Below, piece by piece: positions 13,370-20,392 of a stretch of 21,930 nucleotides of DNA. The stretch is from an uncultured Collinsella sp. (lineage in GTDB: Bacteria; Actinomycetota; Coriobacteriia; Coriobacteriales; Coriobacteriaceae), in assembly GCA_900542325.1 (NCBI GenBank), contig UQMY01000037.1, forward strand, positions 1 through 21,930, given 5' to 3'. The notes under the pieces were generated by a model that ran no database searches, was not told the DNA's origin, and saw only the letters and a list, made by a program, of their open reading frames with translations. The translations under genes and the position numbers were made by a program. Each line of letters begins with the position of its first letter. The stretch's first letter is position 1.

Positions 13370-14476
13370 ATGCTGCGTATAGCGACCATCGGCACATCCA
13401 TGATTACCGTCGACTTTATCCAGGTCGTCAACGCCAACGACCAAGCCGCGTTTGTGGGCACGCTTTCGCGCGATGCAGATCGCGGCGCCGCCTTCACCAC
13501 TAAGCACGGCGGCGAGCGTAACTTCACCGCACTTGACGAGCTTGCGTCCGCCGACGACGTCGACGCCGTCTATATTGGCAGTCCCAACGCACTTCACCAC
13601 AAACAGGCGCTCGCCTGCATCGCCGGTGGCAAGCACGTCATCGTCGAAAAGCCCTTCTGCGCCACCGAGGCACAGGCGCTCGAGGTCTTCCGTGCCGCCG
13701 AGGCCGCCGGCGTCGTTGCCCTCGAGGCTATGCGCCCGCTCCACGACCCCGCCTTCCATGCCATCGAGGACGCCCTGGGCGAAATCGCGCCCATTCGCCG
13801 CGCCTCGCTGCGCTTTGGTAAGTACTCCTCGCGCTACAACGAGATTCTCGCAGGACGCGCCACCAATATCTTCGACTGCCACATGGCATCGGGTTCCCTT
13901 ATGGACATCGGCGTCTATACCGTCGAGCCCATGGTCGAGATCTTCGGCATGCCCTCCGGCATCGCCAGCATGACCACGCTGCTCGACCCTGCCACGCAAA
14001 AGCTCACGCACGGGCCCATTGACGGCTGCGGCTCCATCCTTGCCAGTTACGGCGGCGGTCGTATCTCGGTTGAACTCGCGCATTCCAAGATCACGAATGA
14101 CCTGCTGCCCTCGCAAATCGAAGGCGAGCGAGGCACCATCCAGATCGACCATCTGTCCACGCCCCGCAACGTACGCATCGACTATCGCGGTGACGTCGTG
14201 CGCGGATCGGCGACCGAGGCCCCACGCGAGCAGGATGACAGCGGCATTGTACTCGACCTGCCCAAATCGAATAACACCATGGAGTACGAGCTCGCCGACT
14301 TTATCACCGCCATCAGCGGCATCGACAACGTCAACGAAGAGATTTGGGAAACGCCGGCCGGGCGCCATGAACTTGGCCACTATCGCGATGTCACGCTTGT
14401 CTCGCTGCGTATCATGGATGCCGTGCGCCAGCAGGCCGGCATCGCCTTCCCCGCAGACTCTGAGAAGCAGGCCTAG
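13370..14476 (+). CDS. Gfo/Idh/MocA-family oxidoreductase
   Basis: This 368-residue NAD(P)-dependent dehydrogenase shows a Rossmann N terminus (LRIATIGTSMITVDFI, where GTSMIT replaces the usual GxGxxG/A), the VEKPF motif near residue 100 and the C-terminal Gfo/Idh domain with MDIGVYTVEPM. It is a distant relative of the oxidoreductase at 4361-5380, not a duplicate: motifs and spacing differ. The substrate is unknown, probably a sugar or polyol. The ATG follows GAGGGGGATAC. It ends two bases before the acylphosphatase ATG, so the two genes form an operon and may be translationally coupled. Confidence 0.9.
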   Translation: MLRIATIGTSMITVDFIQVVNANDQAAFVGTLSRDADRGAAFTTKHGGERNFTALDELASADDVDAVYIGSPNALHHKQALACIAGGKHVIVEKPFCATEAQALEVFRAAEAAGVVALEAMRPLHDPAFHAIEDALGEIAPIRRASLRFGKYSSRYNEILAGRATNIFDCHMASGSLMDIGVYTVEPMVEIFGMPSGIASMTTLLDPATQKLTHGPIDGCGSILASYGGGRISVELAHSKITNDLLPSQIEGERGTIQIDHLSTPRNVRIDYRGDVVRGSATEAPREQDDSGIVLDLPKSNNTMEYELADFITAISGIDNVNEEIWETPAGRHELGHYRDVTLVSLRIMDAVRQQAGIAFPADSEKQA

Positions 14477-14478
14477 CG

Positions 14479-14880
14479 ATGGGCTTTCTTGACAAGTTCT
14501 TCTCCGGCGTCAATCGAGAGCCTCAAAAACCGTCCGGCGTTGAGCTCGAACTGCGGCGCAGGCTTACGGTGTTGGTAAGCGACACGGCCACTCAAAACGC
14601 CCCTCAGCGCTATTTTCTTCGGTGGGAGGGCCAAGTCCAGGGCGTCGGCTTTCGCTTTACCAACACCAATCTCGCACAGGCACACGCACTCACCGGCTGG
14701 GTACGCAATATGGAAGACGGTTCGGTCGAAATGGAGGTACAAGGCGCGCCTGCGAATATCCTGTCTCACCTCGAAGCGCTCCACGCCTCCTACGAGCGAA
14801 TGGGCATTCGTTTTCGCCTCGAGGACGCACAAGCCCGCGCCACGCTTACCGGTGAAGATGGTTTCGACCCTCACTATTAG
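14479..14880 (+). CDS. acyP: Acylphosphatase with N-terminal extension
   Basis: The 133-residue protein contains a complete acylphosphatase domain at about residues 43-130, which hydrolyses acyl phosphates such as acetyl or carbamoyl phosphate. The signature GQVQGVGFRFTN holds catalytic Arg59, and TGWVRNMEDGSVE holds Asn77; both active-site residues are present. Classical acylphosphatases are about 90-100 residues, so the first 42 residues (MGFLDKFFSG..ELRRR) are an extension, starting with an amphipathic, possibly membrane-touching, FLDKFF segment. It begins two bases after the oxidoreductase stop and probably relies on coupling. The next gene, a PerR-like regulator, starts 61 bases on with its own possible promoter. 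Confidence 0.9.
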   Translation: MGFLDKFFSGVNREPQKPSGVELELRRRLTVLVSDTATQNAPQRYFLRWEGQVQGVGFRFTNTNLAQAHALTGWVRNMEDGSVEMEVQGAPANILSHLEALHASYERMGIRFRLEDAQARATLTGEDGFDPHY

Positions 14881-14941
14881 TATTGTGTGCTAAATACGGT
14901 ATCATTTACTTACCTACCGTGACGGAAAAGAGGTGAGGCGC

Positions 14942-15322
14942 ATGGCCGTGCAAAGAAGAAACACCAAGCAGCGGAAGCTGGTTCTTGATGCCGTGCGCCA
15001 AAGCTATAACCATCCCACCGCCGATGAGATCTACAACGCCGTGCGCGAACAGGACGACAAGATCAGCCGCGGCACGGTGTACCGCAACCTCAACCTCTTG
15101 GCCGATGCCGGGGAGATTCTCTCCATCAAGACGCCGGGCGGCAGCCGTTTCGATCGCACCATCGAGCCGCATGCGCATATCATCTGCACCTCGTGCGGCC
15201 GCGTCATCGATGTGCCGCTCCCCTTCGATGCCCAGCTCGATACCAAGGCATCCGAACAAATCGGTTGGAACGTCACCTCGCACTACACGATCTTCGAGGG
15301 CCTCTGCCCTAACTGTAGGTAG
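14942..15322 (+). CDS. Fur-family repressor, PerR-like
   Basis: The 126-residue regulator has an N-terminal winged helix (HPTADEIYNAV, ISRGTVYRNLNLL) and a C-terminal metal-binding dimerisation domain. SRFDRTIEPHAHIICTSCG contains Asp71, His77 and His79 in the spacing of the PerR regulatory metal site (an Asp where Fur proteins have Glu), and the two CxxC pairs (Cys82/85 and Cys122/125) form the structural zinc site. This favours PerR, a peroxide sensor that is inactivated by histidine oxidation, over Fur or Zur. The ATG at 14942 is chosen because AAGAGGTG lies 6 bases upstream; the GTG at 14933 overlaps that SD. An imperfect dyad, ATTAGTA-N5-TGCTAAAT, near 14876-14896 may be an autoregulatory operator. 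Confidence 0.88.
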   Translation: MAVQRRNTKQRKLVLDAVRQSYNHPTADEIYNAVREQDDKISRGTVYRNLNLLADAGEILSIKTPGGSRFDRTIEPHAHIICTSCGRVIDVPLPFDAQLDTKASEQIGWNVTSHYTIFEGLCPNCR

Positions 15323-15324
15323 TT

Positions 15325-15393
15325 TTTGGGACATGCCTTAAATCTACCTTTCCACCGATTACGGCAAAAGTAGATTTCTAGGCATGTCCCAAA
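15325..15393. repeat. Long inverted repeat between convergent genes
   Basis: TTTGGGACATGCCT (15325-15338) pairs with AGGCATGTCCCAAA (15380-15393), and inside it AAATCTAC (15340-15347) pairs with GTAGATTT (15370-15377). The 22-base loop holds an apical CCG-ATTA-CGG hairpin followed by CAAAA. It fills the 74-bp gap between the perR-like and HAD gene stops, three bases from each. It may act as a bidirectional transcript-end structure, though no T-tract is present. The arms share GGGACAT/ATGTCCC with the element at 21614-21697. Confidence 0.85.
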
Positions 15394-15396
15394 TAT

Positions 15397-16194
15397 CTAC
15401 TCAGCAAGCAAGCGATGCAGCTCTTCTTCGACCGTACGCACATAGCGGACGCGGTCATTGATACCGCGCATAGTGGGGTTGCAGTTCTCCATCAGGCAGG
15501 GATGACCCACCACGTTGAGCATGTCGCGGTCGTTTTCATTGTCGCCAAATGCCATCATCTCGTTGGATGAGATCCCCAGCGCACGGCCATAATCGGCAAG
15601 CGCGGACCCCTTGCCCGAATCAAAGCCGATAAAGTCCGTCCATTCGGTTCCCGACGTCATCACATCGACCCGGTCGCTAAAGCGACGCACGAAATACTCC
15701 AGCGCCGCCGGCTGCTCCGCCTCGGGCGTCTGGAAGGCAATCTTAATGACGTCTTCGTCGATGTCCTCGGGGCGGTCGACCACCGCCACATCGCAGTGGA
15801 CCTCATAGCGCAAATGGTCGACGAACGCATCGTTGCCGCTCATGGTGTAGAGGTGTCCCTCACACGAAAGGGTCACGTCGGCATGGGGATACGCAACCAC
15901 GGCATTCGCGATATCCATAGCAAGGCTACGCTCCACGGAACGCTTGACAACGGCACGCCCCTCGCTCATCACCAGGGCTCCGTTTTCGCATACATAGGCG
16001 AGCTCATCGGCCACCGGGGCAAACAGATAGCGCAAGCTCGCATATTGACGGCCGCTCGCCGGCATAAACACGATACCGCGACGATGCAGTTCGTCGATGA
16101 GCTCAAAGGCCTCGGAACGCGGCTCGCGCTCCCCCGGATGCAGCAACGTGCCGTCCAAATCGCATGCAATCAGCTTGATTCCTTCAAGACCCAT
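15397..16194 (-). CDS. HAD-superfamily Cof-type sugar-phosphate phosphatase
   Basis: The 265-residue protein is a class-IIB HAD hydrolase. Motif I is ACDLDGTLL with nucleophile Asp12 and acid/base Asp14, motif II lies in PASGRQYASL, motif III is the DSGKGSAL lysine and motif IV is AFGDNENDRDML. A large cap domain lies between motifs II and III, as in the Cof/YbiV family, which dephosphorylates sugar phosphates, phosphoglycolate-like compounds or pyridoxal phosphate. Substrate is not predictable from sequence. The ATG at 16194 follows GGGGGAAAGCAT; the upstream ATG at 16254 lies across a terminator and is rejected. It is preceded by a terminator-like hairpin at 16226-16264, so it is likely its own transcription unit. 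Confidence 0.93.
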   Translation of the reverse strand: MGLEGIKLIACDLDGTLLHPGEREPRSEAFELIDELHRRGIVFMPASGRQYASLRYLFAPVADELAYVCENGALVMSEGRAVVKRSVERSLAMDIANAVVAYPHADVTLSCEGHLYTMSGNDAFVDHLRYEVHCDVAVVDRPEDIDEDVIKIAFQTPEAEQPAALEYFVRRFSDRVDVMTSGTEWTDFIGFDSGKGSALADYGRALGISSNEMMAFGDNENDRDMLNVVGHPCLMENCNPTMRGINDRVRYVRTVEEELHRLLAE

Positions 16195-16225
16195 ATGCTT
16201 TCCCCCACAGCATCTCATCAACAGA

Positions 16226-16264
16226 AAGACGAACTTTGAATAGTTGCCTCTCAAAGTCCGTCTT
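16226..16264 (-). terminator. Terminator-like hairpin after the slyD-ureE-like pair
   Basis: On the minus strand AAGACGGACTTTGA and TCAAAGTTCGTCTT form a 14-bp stem containing one G·U pair with an 11-nt loop, followed by TCTGTTG. It starts 14 bases after the ureE-like stop. The opposite strand has an A·C mismatch at the wobble site, so it folds better as minus-strand RNA, as expected for a terminator of the upstream pair. Confidence 0.7.
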
Positions 16265-16277
16265 ACTCATACACACG

Positions 16278-16856
16278 TTAATCGCGCGCCTTTTTTACGA
16301 TCGTAAAGTCTGGAGCCATACTCACAACGGCATCCGCCGCACTCGACGCAAAGCGCCGGCCCGCATCGAGTTCACGGGTAACCACCGAGAGCCGAACGCC
16401 TTCAATACCCCGGAGCATGCGGCCCAAAACAGGCTGCACCGGCGTATACATGCGCACGGTATGCTCGTCCGAGTCGCCTCGGAAAAGCGGCGCGTGCATA
16501 TTGCCGATCTCCCAGCACGCATGCGCGAGCGCAATCGGGTCCATGCGGTCAACTTCGACCAAATAGACCTCGGCGCTACGCAGACGCACGACAACCGCCA
16601 CGGGCAACGCACCCGTGCGGTCGACAGCGAGCACGTCGCCGTCGGCAAGGCGCTCAACGTCGGCGGCATCCAGCTGGACATTCACCGTGCGCCCCAGCTC
16701 CGTCATGCCCGCAAACGCGCGTGTGTCAGCCTGGTCCCAATCGAGCAGCAGCTCGTCAGTCTCAAAGACACCGCCCAGCTCCCGACGAAGCAAAAGTTCA
16801 TAGGACGGGTCGTTGAGATTTCCCAAGCGCTCCGTAGCTACCAGGTCCGCGGGCAT
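16278..16856 (-). CDS. UreE-like nickel metallochaperone homologue
   Basis: The 192-residue protein resembles UreE, the urease nickel donor. DWDQADTRAFAGMTELGRTVNVQL matches the UreE N-terminal domain (described in parts), and the C-terminal domain runs VDRMDPIALAHACWEIGNMHAPLF. His121 in GNMHAP aligns with the essential dimer-interface nickel ligand (His96 in Klebsiella UreE). The second, peripheral HDH motif is replaced by TPVQP and the His-rich tail is absent, so it may bind nickel differently or hold another metal. The ATG at 16856 follows the slyD-like stop by only three bases (TAG TTG ATG), so translation is coupled. No urease structural genes are in the window. A terminator-like hairpin follows. 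Confidence 0.72.
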   Translation of the reverse strand: MPADLVATERLGNLNDPSYELLLRRELGGVFETDELLLDWDQADTRAFAGMTELGRTVNVQLDAADVERLADGDVLAVDRTGALPVAVVVRLRSAEVYLVEVDRMDPIALAHACWEIGNMHAPLFRGDSDEHTVRMYTPVQPVLGRMLRGIEGVRLSVVTRELDAGRRFASSAADAVVSMAPDFTIVKKARD

Positions 16857-16859
16857 CAA

Positions 16860-17288
16860 CTAGTCCTCGACCTCGACGAGCTCGATATCAAAGTTGAGGT
16901 CCTTGCCGGCGAGCTCGTGGTTGGCGTCGAGCGTCACGGCCTCGGGCGTTACGTCGATGACCACGGCGGGGACGGGCATACCGCTCGGCGTGGACAGGAA
17001 GAGCTTCATGCCCTTCTCGATCTGCTCGATGTCGGGAACCTGTTCGGCCGGGAAGGTCAGAACCATCTCGGGGTTGTGCTCGCCGTAGGCATCGGCAGCA
17101 GGAATGTGCACGGTCTTCTTCTCGCCCACCTGCATGTCGACAACAGCGGCGTCGAAGCCCTTGATCATCTGACCGGCGCCGCAGGTGAACTCCAGCGGCT
17201 CGCCGCGATCGTAGGAGCTATCGAACTGCGTGCCGTCGTCGAGCGTGCCGCGATAATGGGTCTTGACCTTCTTGCCCTGGTTGGACAT
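16860..17288 (-). CDS. FKBP-type peptidyl-prolyl isomerase, SlyD-like
   Basis: The 142-residue cytoplasmic protein has the split FKBP domain of SlyD: VKTHYRGTLDDGTQFDSS, then GQMIKGFDAAVVDMQVGEKK, then the inserted chaperone flap (EMVLTFPAEQ to ITPE-type VTPEAVTLDANHELAGKDLNF) closing the domain. SlyD proteins catalyse proline isomerisation, chaperone folding and, in E. coli, carry nickel for hydrogenase. The nickel-binding His/Cys-rich tail of E. coli SlyD is absent here; the protein ends after VEVED. Its partner gene is a UreE homologue, which supports a metal-related job. The ATG at 17288 follows GGAGGTTACC; the upstream frame start at 17318 lacks an SD. Confidence 0.92.
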   Translation of the reverse strand: MSNQGKKVKTHYRGTLDDGTQFDSSYDRGEPLEFTCGAGQMIKGFDAAVVDMQVGEKKTVHIPAADAYGEHNPEMVLTFPAEQVPDIEQIEKGMKLFLSTPSGMPVPAVVIDVTPEAVTLDANHELAGKDLNFDIELVEVED

Positions 17289-17306
17289 GGTAACCTCCGT
17301 GATAAG

Positions 17307-17329
17307 GGCGGCGCACAACGCGGGCCGCC
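17307..17329 (-). promoter_or_regulatory. GC-rich hairpin in the slyD-like leader
   Basis: GGCGGC (17307-17312) and GCCGCC (17324-17329) form a 6-bp stem with an 11-nt loop between the divergent promoter region and the SD of the slyD-like gene. It may stabilise the mRNA. No clear -35/-10 pair was recognised in this 120-bp divergent region, although TATAGT on minus and TACAAT on plus are candidate -10 elements. Confidence 0.3.
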
Positions 17330-17408
17330 GTGAACATATGGCGCTAACTATACCCTAGTCATACAATTCAAAGACAGTTTGCAAAGAAACGCTGCAACCG
17401 GAGGAACC

Positions 17409-18422
17409 ATGGCATATCCCGTATTCGACCTACACTGCGACACCGCCGACCGCATCGGCTGGGCCACGCTCGATCTCGACCTGCGCTTTACCGCCGGCAC
17501 CGACGGTTATTTCCCCGGCGACGAAACGCATCCGCAAGATTTCGACCTCATCGAGGGCAACGCCTGCGCCATCTCGCTCGCAAAGATCGGCAACACGCCG
17601 TGGGCACAGTGCTTCGCCACGTTTGTCCCCGACGAGATTCCCGCCGCCCACGCAGCGCGTTTCCAGGCGCAGATCATGGCGCACATGAGCGGCCAGGCCA
17701 TGCTCAATCACGACCGTATGGTCAACGTGCGCAGCGCCGCAGACATTCGCCCCGCGCTCAAAGACGGCAAGGTCGCCTGCATCCATACCATCGAAAACGC
17801 CACGTTCTTTGCCGAGGACCCCGCGCTGATCGAAGTGCTCAAGAGCCTGGGCGTACTCATGTCCTCGCTTAGCTGGAACGCGCAGGGACCGCTCGCGAGC
17901 GGCCACGACACCCACGCCGGCCTCACCGCCGCCGGCATCGAGGCGCTCACGCAGATGGAGCACGCCGGCATGGTGCTCGACGTCTCCCACCTCAACGATG
18001 AGTGCTTTAACGAGGTTGTCGCCCGCGCCACGCGCCCCTTCGTCGCCAGCCACTCCAACTCCCGCACCGTCTGCGGCGTCAAGCGCAACCTCACCGACGA
18101 CCAGTTCCGCACCATTCGCGACATGGGCGGCATCGTCGGCCTCAACTACTGCAGCGAGTTCCTATCCAACAGCGCAACCGACGAGACCGCCGCGGACGTC
18201 ACCTTCGACCAGCTGGCGGCGCATATCGAACACTGGCTTGACCTGGGTGGCGAGGACGTCATCGCGCTCGGCGGCGACTGGGACGGCGCAACTGTGCCCG
18301 CCTTCCTCTCCGATGCCAGCAAGATGCCCGAGTTCCAGAACATGCTTTCCAAGCACTTTGGCAAGACCGTGATGCAGAAGCTCTGCAGCGACAACGCGCT
18401 TGCCTTCTTTGCGCGTTATTAA
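17409..18422 (+). CDS. Membrane-dipeptidase-family (M19) zinc dipeptidase
   Basis: This 337-residue enzyme belongs to peptidase family M19, which cleaves dipeptides including those with D-residues. The binuclear zinc ligands appear in order: FDLHCDT (His9, Asp11), the bridging Glu in IHTIENATFF, His in LDVSHLND, His in VASHSNSR and the catalytic-site Asp in ALGGDWDG. No signal peptide is present, so it is cytoplasmic, as with most bacterial members. The ATG at 17409 follows GGAGGAACC; the frame start at 17379 has no SD. It is divergent from the slyD-like gene and lies 74 bp before the YgjP-like gene on the same strand, probably in one transcript. Confidence 0.93.
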   Translation: MAYPVFDLHCDTADRIGWATLDLDLRFTAGTDGYFPGDETHPQDFDLIEGNACAISLAKIGNTPWAQCFATFVPDEIPAAHAARFQAQIMAHMSGQAMLNHDRMVNVRSAADIRPALKDGKVACIHTIENATFFAEDPALIEVLKSLGVLMSSLSWNAQGPLASGHDTHAGLTAAGIEALTQMEHAGMVLDVSHLNDECFNEVVARATRPFVASHSNSRTVCGVKRNLTDDQFRTIRDMGGIVGLNYCSEFLSNSATDETAADVTFDQLAAHIEHWLDLGGEDVIALGGDWDGATVPAFLSDASKMPEFQNMLSKHFGKTVMQKLCSDNALAFFARY

Positions 18423-18496
18423 TTTCACATCCCTTGAGCGGGCCGGTATGCCGAACGGTCGACATGCCAGCCCACCCCCAATCTGAAGGACCACTT

Positions 18497-19273
18497 TTGA
18501 CGCAGCAATTTACGATTTCCGTACCCCGACCGGATGGGGCGCCCATTCCCGTCGTTGTCACCAAAAAGCGCGTCAAGAACTTCAACCTACACGTCACATC
18601 GAGCGGCGAGGTCCGCGCCAGCGCGCCGCTCGGCGCCAGCCGCGAGCGTATCGAAGCGTTTGTGAAGCGCAACAGCGCCTGGATTATCAGCCGACTTGCC
18701 CAGCGCGAACAACGTCAGGCGACGGCGCGAGAGCCGCGCAGTCCCTCGTCCATCATTGCGCTTTGGGGCAAGCCCATCACGGTACAGGACGCACTCGATC
18801 ACAACTTTGCATCACCCGCACCGCGGCCCAAGCAGGCCACCTTCGCAAGTTTTATGGGTACCGACGAGCCAAGTGGGAGCACACAAGCAAAGCGGCGCAC
18901 AGCCCTCGACGGCTTAACGCCCGATGAGCTCCAGGCCCGCATCGACCAGCTCTATACGTCCGAAGTCACCGCAGCGTTGCGCGATATTGTGCACGCATAC
19001 GAAATCGCAATGGGCGTCGCCGTCTCCCGCGCCTCCGTGCGCAGTATGAAGACGCGCTGGGGCTCCTGCACGCCCAAATCCGGCGCCATTCGCATCGCGC
19101 GCGAGCTCGCCGTCTACCCTGTCGAATGCCTCGACATGGTTGTTGCCCACGAGCTCGTCCATCTACTCGAGCCGAGCCACAACCAGCGGTTCCACACCCT
19201 GCTCGACACGTACTGCCCCAACAATAGAGCCCTGTCGCAGCGGCTCAAGCAGCCACCCATAGAGACGTATTAG
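18497..19273 (+). CDS. YgjP/DUF45-family metal-dependent hydrolase
   Basis: The 258-residue protein carries the gluzincin-like signature VVAHELVHLLEPSHNQRFH, with HELVH at 218-222 and His228 as third ligand, preceded by the family motif MKTRWGSCTP. Such YgjP/WLM-related proteins are predicted metallopeptidases; their substrates are mostly unknown. The N-terminal IPVVVTKKRVKNFNLHVT matches the usual beta-rich opening of the family. The TTG at 18497 is chosen because GAAGGA lies six bases upstream; earlier frame starts (TTG 18434, ATG 18464) have no SD and add unrelated residues. A low-complexity segment at about 70-135 (QRQATAREPRS..PKQ) is longer than expected. It is convergent with folB, only 6 bp apart. 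Confidence 0.87.
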   Translation: MTQQFTISVPRPDGAPIPVVVTKKRVKNFNLHVTSSGEVRASAPLGASRERIEAFVKRNSAWIISRLAQREQRQATAREPRSPSSIIALWGKPITVQDALDHNFASPAPRPKQATFASFMGTDEPSGSTQAKRRTALDGLTPDELQARIDQLYTSEVTAALRDIVHAYEIAMGVAVSRASVRSMKTRWGSCTPKSGAIRIARELAVYPVECLDMVVAHELVHLLEPSHNQRFHTLLDTYCPNNRALSQRLKQPPIETY

Positions 19274-19279
19274 AACCGG

Positions 19280-19765
19280 TTAGCGCACGCGCTCGATCTC
19301 GACGCCGCAGCTTGCCAGAGGCAGGCCAACAGGAGCCCACGGCTTATCGAGCTTGATGCGCACACCAAGCAGCAGGGGGTAACGACGTAGCAGCATCTGG
19401 GCTGTCCCCTCGGCTGCCGCTTCGATGAGTTTAAACGTATGCTCGCGCAGATAGCCATCGACATCGTGGCACACCGAGCCATAGTCAATCGAGGCATCCA
19501 GGTTATCGTGCTCCCCCGCCGCGCGCAGGTCGGCATAGAGCACCAGAGAAACGATGAACTTCTGACCCAGCGAGTTCTCCTCGGGATACACGCCATGGTT
19601 GGCAAAAACCTCAAGGCCGTCAATGACAATACGATCGGCATGGCGCAAATCGTCATAGCTCACGTGAGGCACCGCCGTTGCGGTGGATATTTCGCCCCTT
19701 CCACGGCGGGCGAGCTCGGCACCCTCAACCTTGGTTGCATTCTCGGGCAGTTTCTTGTTACTCAT
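19280..19765 (-). CDS. folB: Dihydroneopterin aldolase
   Basis: The 161-residue enzyme would convert 7,8-dihydroneopterin to 6-hydroxymethyl-dihydropterin and glycolaldehyde in folate synthesis. FANHGVYPEENSLGQKF contains the conserved active-site Glu, and VRIKLDKPWAPVG contains the catalytic Lys. The core (about residues 43-161) is the usual length of 120; the first 40 residues (MSNKKLPENATKV..) are an extra, charged extension. The ATG has AAGGAG nine bases upstream and no better internal start was seen, so the extension is probably translated. It is the last gene of the folE-HD-folB operon, 43 bp after the HD gene, and convergent with the YgjP-like gene. Confidence 0.93.
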   Translation of the reverse strand: MSNKKLPENATKVEGAELARRGRGEISTATAVPHVSYDDLRHADRIVIDGLEVFANHGVYPEENSLGQKFIVSLVLYADLRAAGEHDNLDASIDYGSVCHDVDGYLREHTFKLIEAAAEGTAQMLLRRYPLLLGVRIKLDKPWAPVGLPLASCGVEIERVR

Positions 19766-19808
19766 CGCGATCGTCTCCTTCGTTTAGAACCCCGACCGCG
19801 CAAACTAA

Positions 19809-20390
19809 CTACACGCGAATCGACAGGTTCTTTTTATCATCGCTCCAATTGCAAGCATTGCGCGCGGGGCATGCAAAGCAGGCACGCGACGCTTTGTCGG
19901 CTGCATAGAGCAGACGCTCAAGCGGTTGGCTGTTCACGCGCAACTTTCGATGGCCCAAAATGGCCGTCTTAATGGCTGCGGTATCGGCCGGCTCAAACGC
20001 CACGTCACCGGGCATGCCGGCGAGTATTGCATCAGCGACGCGCTCGCTTGCAACATCATGGGATATACCCGATTCATACTGTTCATCTTTGCCGATATCG
20101 TGAAGAAATGCCGTGGCGTAGATGACCTCGCGGTCAAATTCGAGCTGTTCCTCGAGATTCTTGATCCACATAATGCGAGCGACATCGAGAAGATGGTCAA
20201 TACCGTGGCGGCAGAAGATGCGCCCCGATTCCAGCTGTGCAATATTGCCCAGGTGCCGCCGGAACAGCCCGTTGGCACAAATGTAATCGATGCGAGGCAT
20301 GGATCCAAAAGGGGCCAGGCCCGAAGCCATAAAGCCGCGACGCGACGTTCCCTCATCGGTCTTCGATGTAAAGTCGTTGACGACTCTCAT
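19809..20390 (-). CDS. HD-domain phosphohydrolase in the folate operon
   Basis: The 193-residue protein contains an HD domain: RHGIDHLL (His62), FLHDIGK (His97-Asp98), the mid-domain SHDVASERVAD and LYAADKASR (Asp165), all in normal order for a metal-dependent phosphohydrolase. The C terminus has a cysteine cluster, CFACPARNAC (171, 174, 180), that could bind zinc or Fe-S and is unusual. It starts two bases after the folE stop with little SD, so it depends on coupling, and sits between folE and folB. The step between these enzymes, removal of phosphates from dihydroneopterin triphosphate, lacks a gene here, so this is an obvious candidate. That is inference; nucleotide or (p)ppGpp hydrolysis is possible. 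Confidence 0.8.
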   Translation of the reverse strand: MRVVNDFTSKTDEGTSRRGFMASGLAPFGSMPRIDYICANGLFRRHLGNIAQLESGRIFCRHGIDHLLDVARIMWIKNLEEQLEFDREVIYATAFLHDIGKDEQYESGISHDVASERVADAILAGMPGDVAFEPADTAAIKTAILGHRKLRVNSQPLERLLYAADKASRACFACPARNACNWSDDKKNLSIRV

Positions 20391-20392
20391 GG

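Noticed and set aside
19678..19705. TTGCGGTGGATATT inside folB resembling the hairpin-element arm
   Set aside because: It is coding sequence, has no complementary arm nearby and shares only about 10 bases, so it is probably chance.
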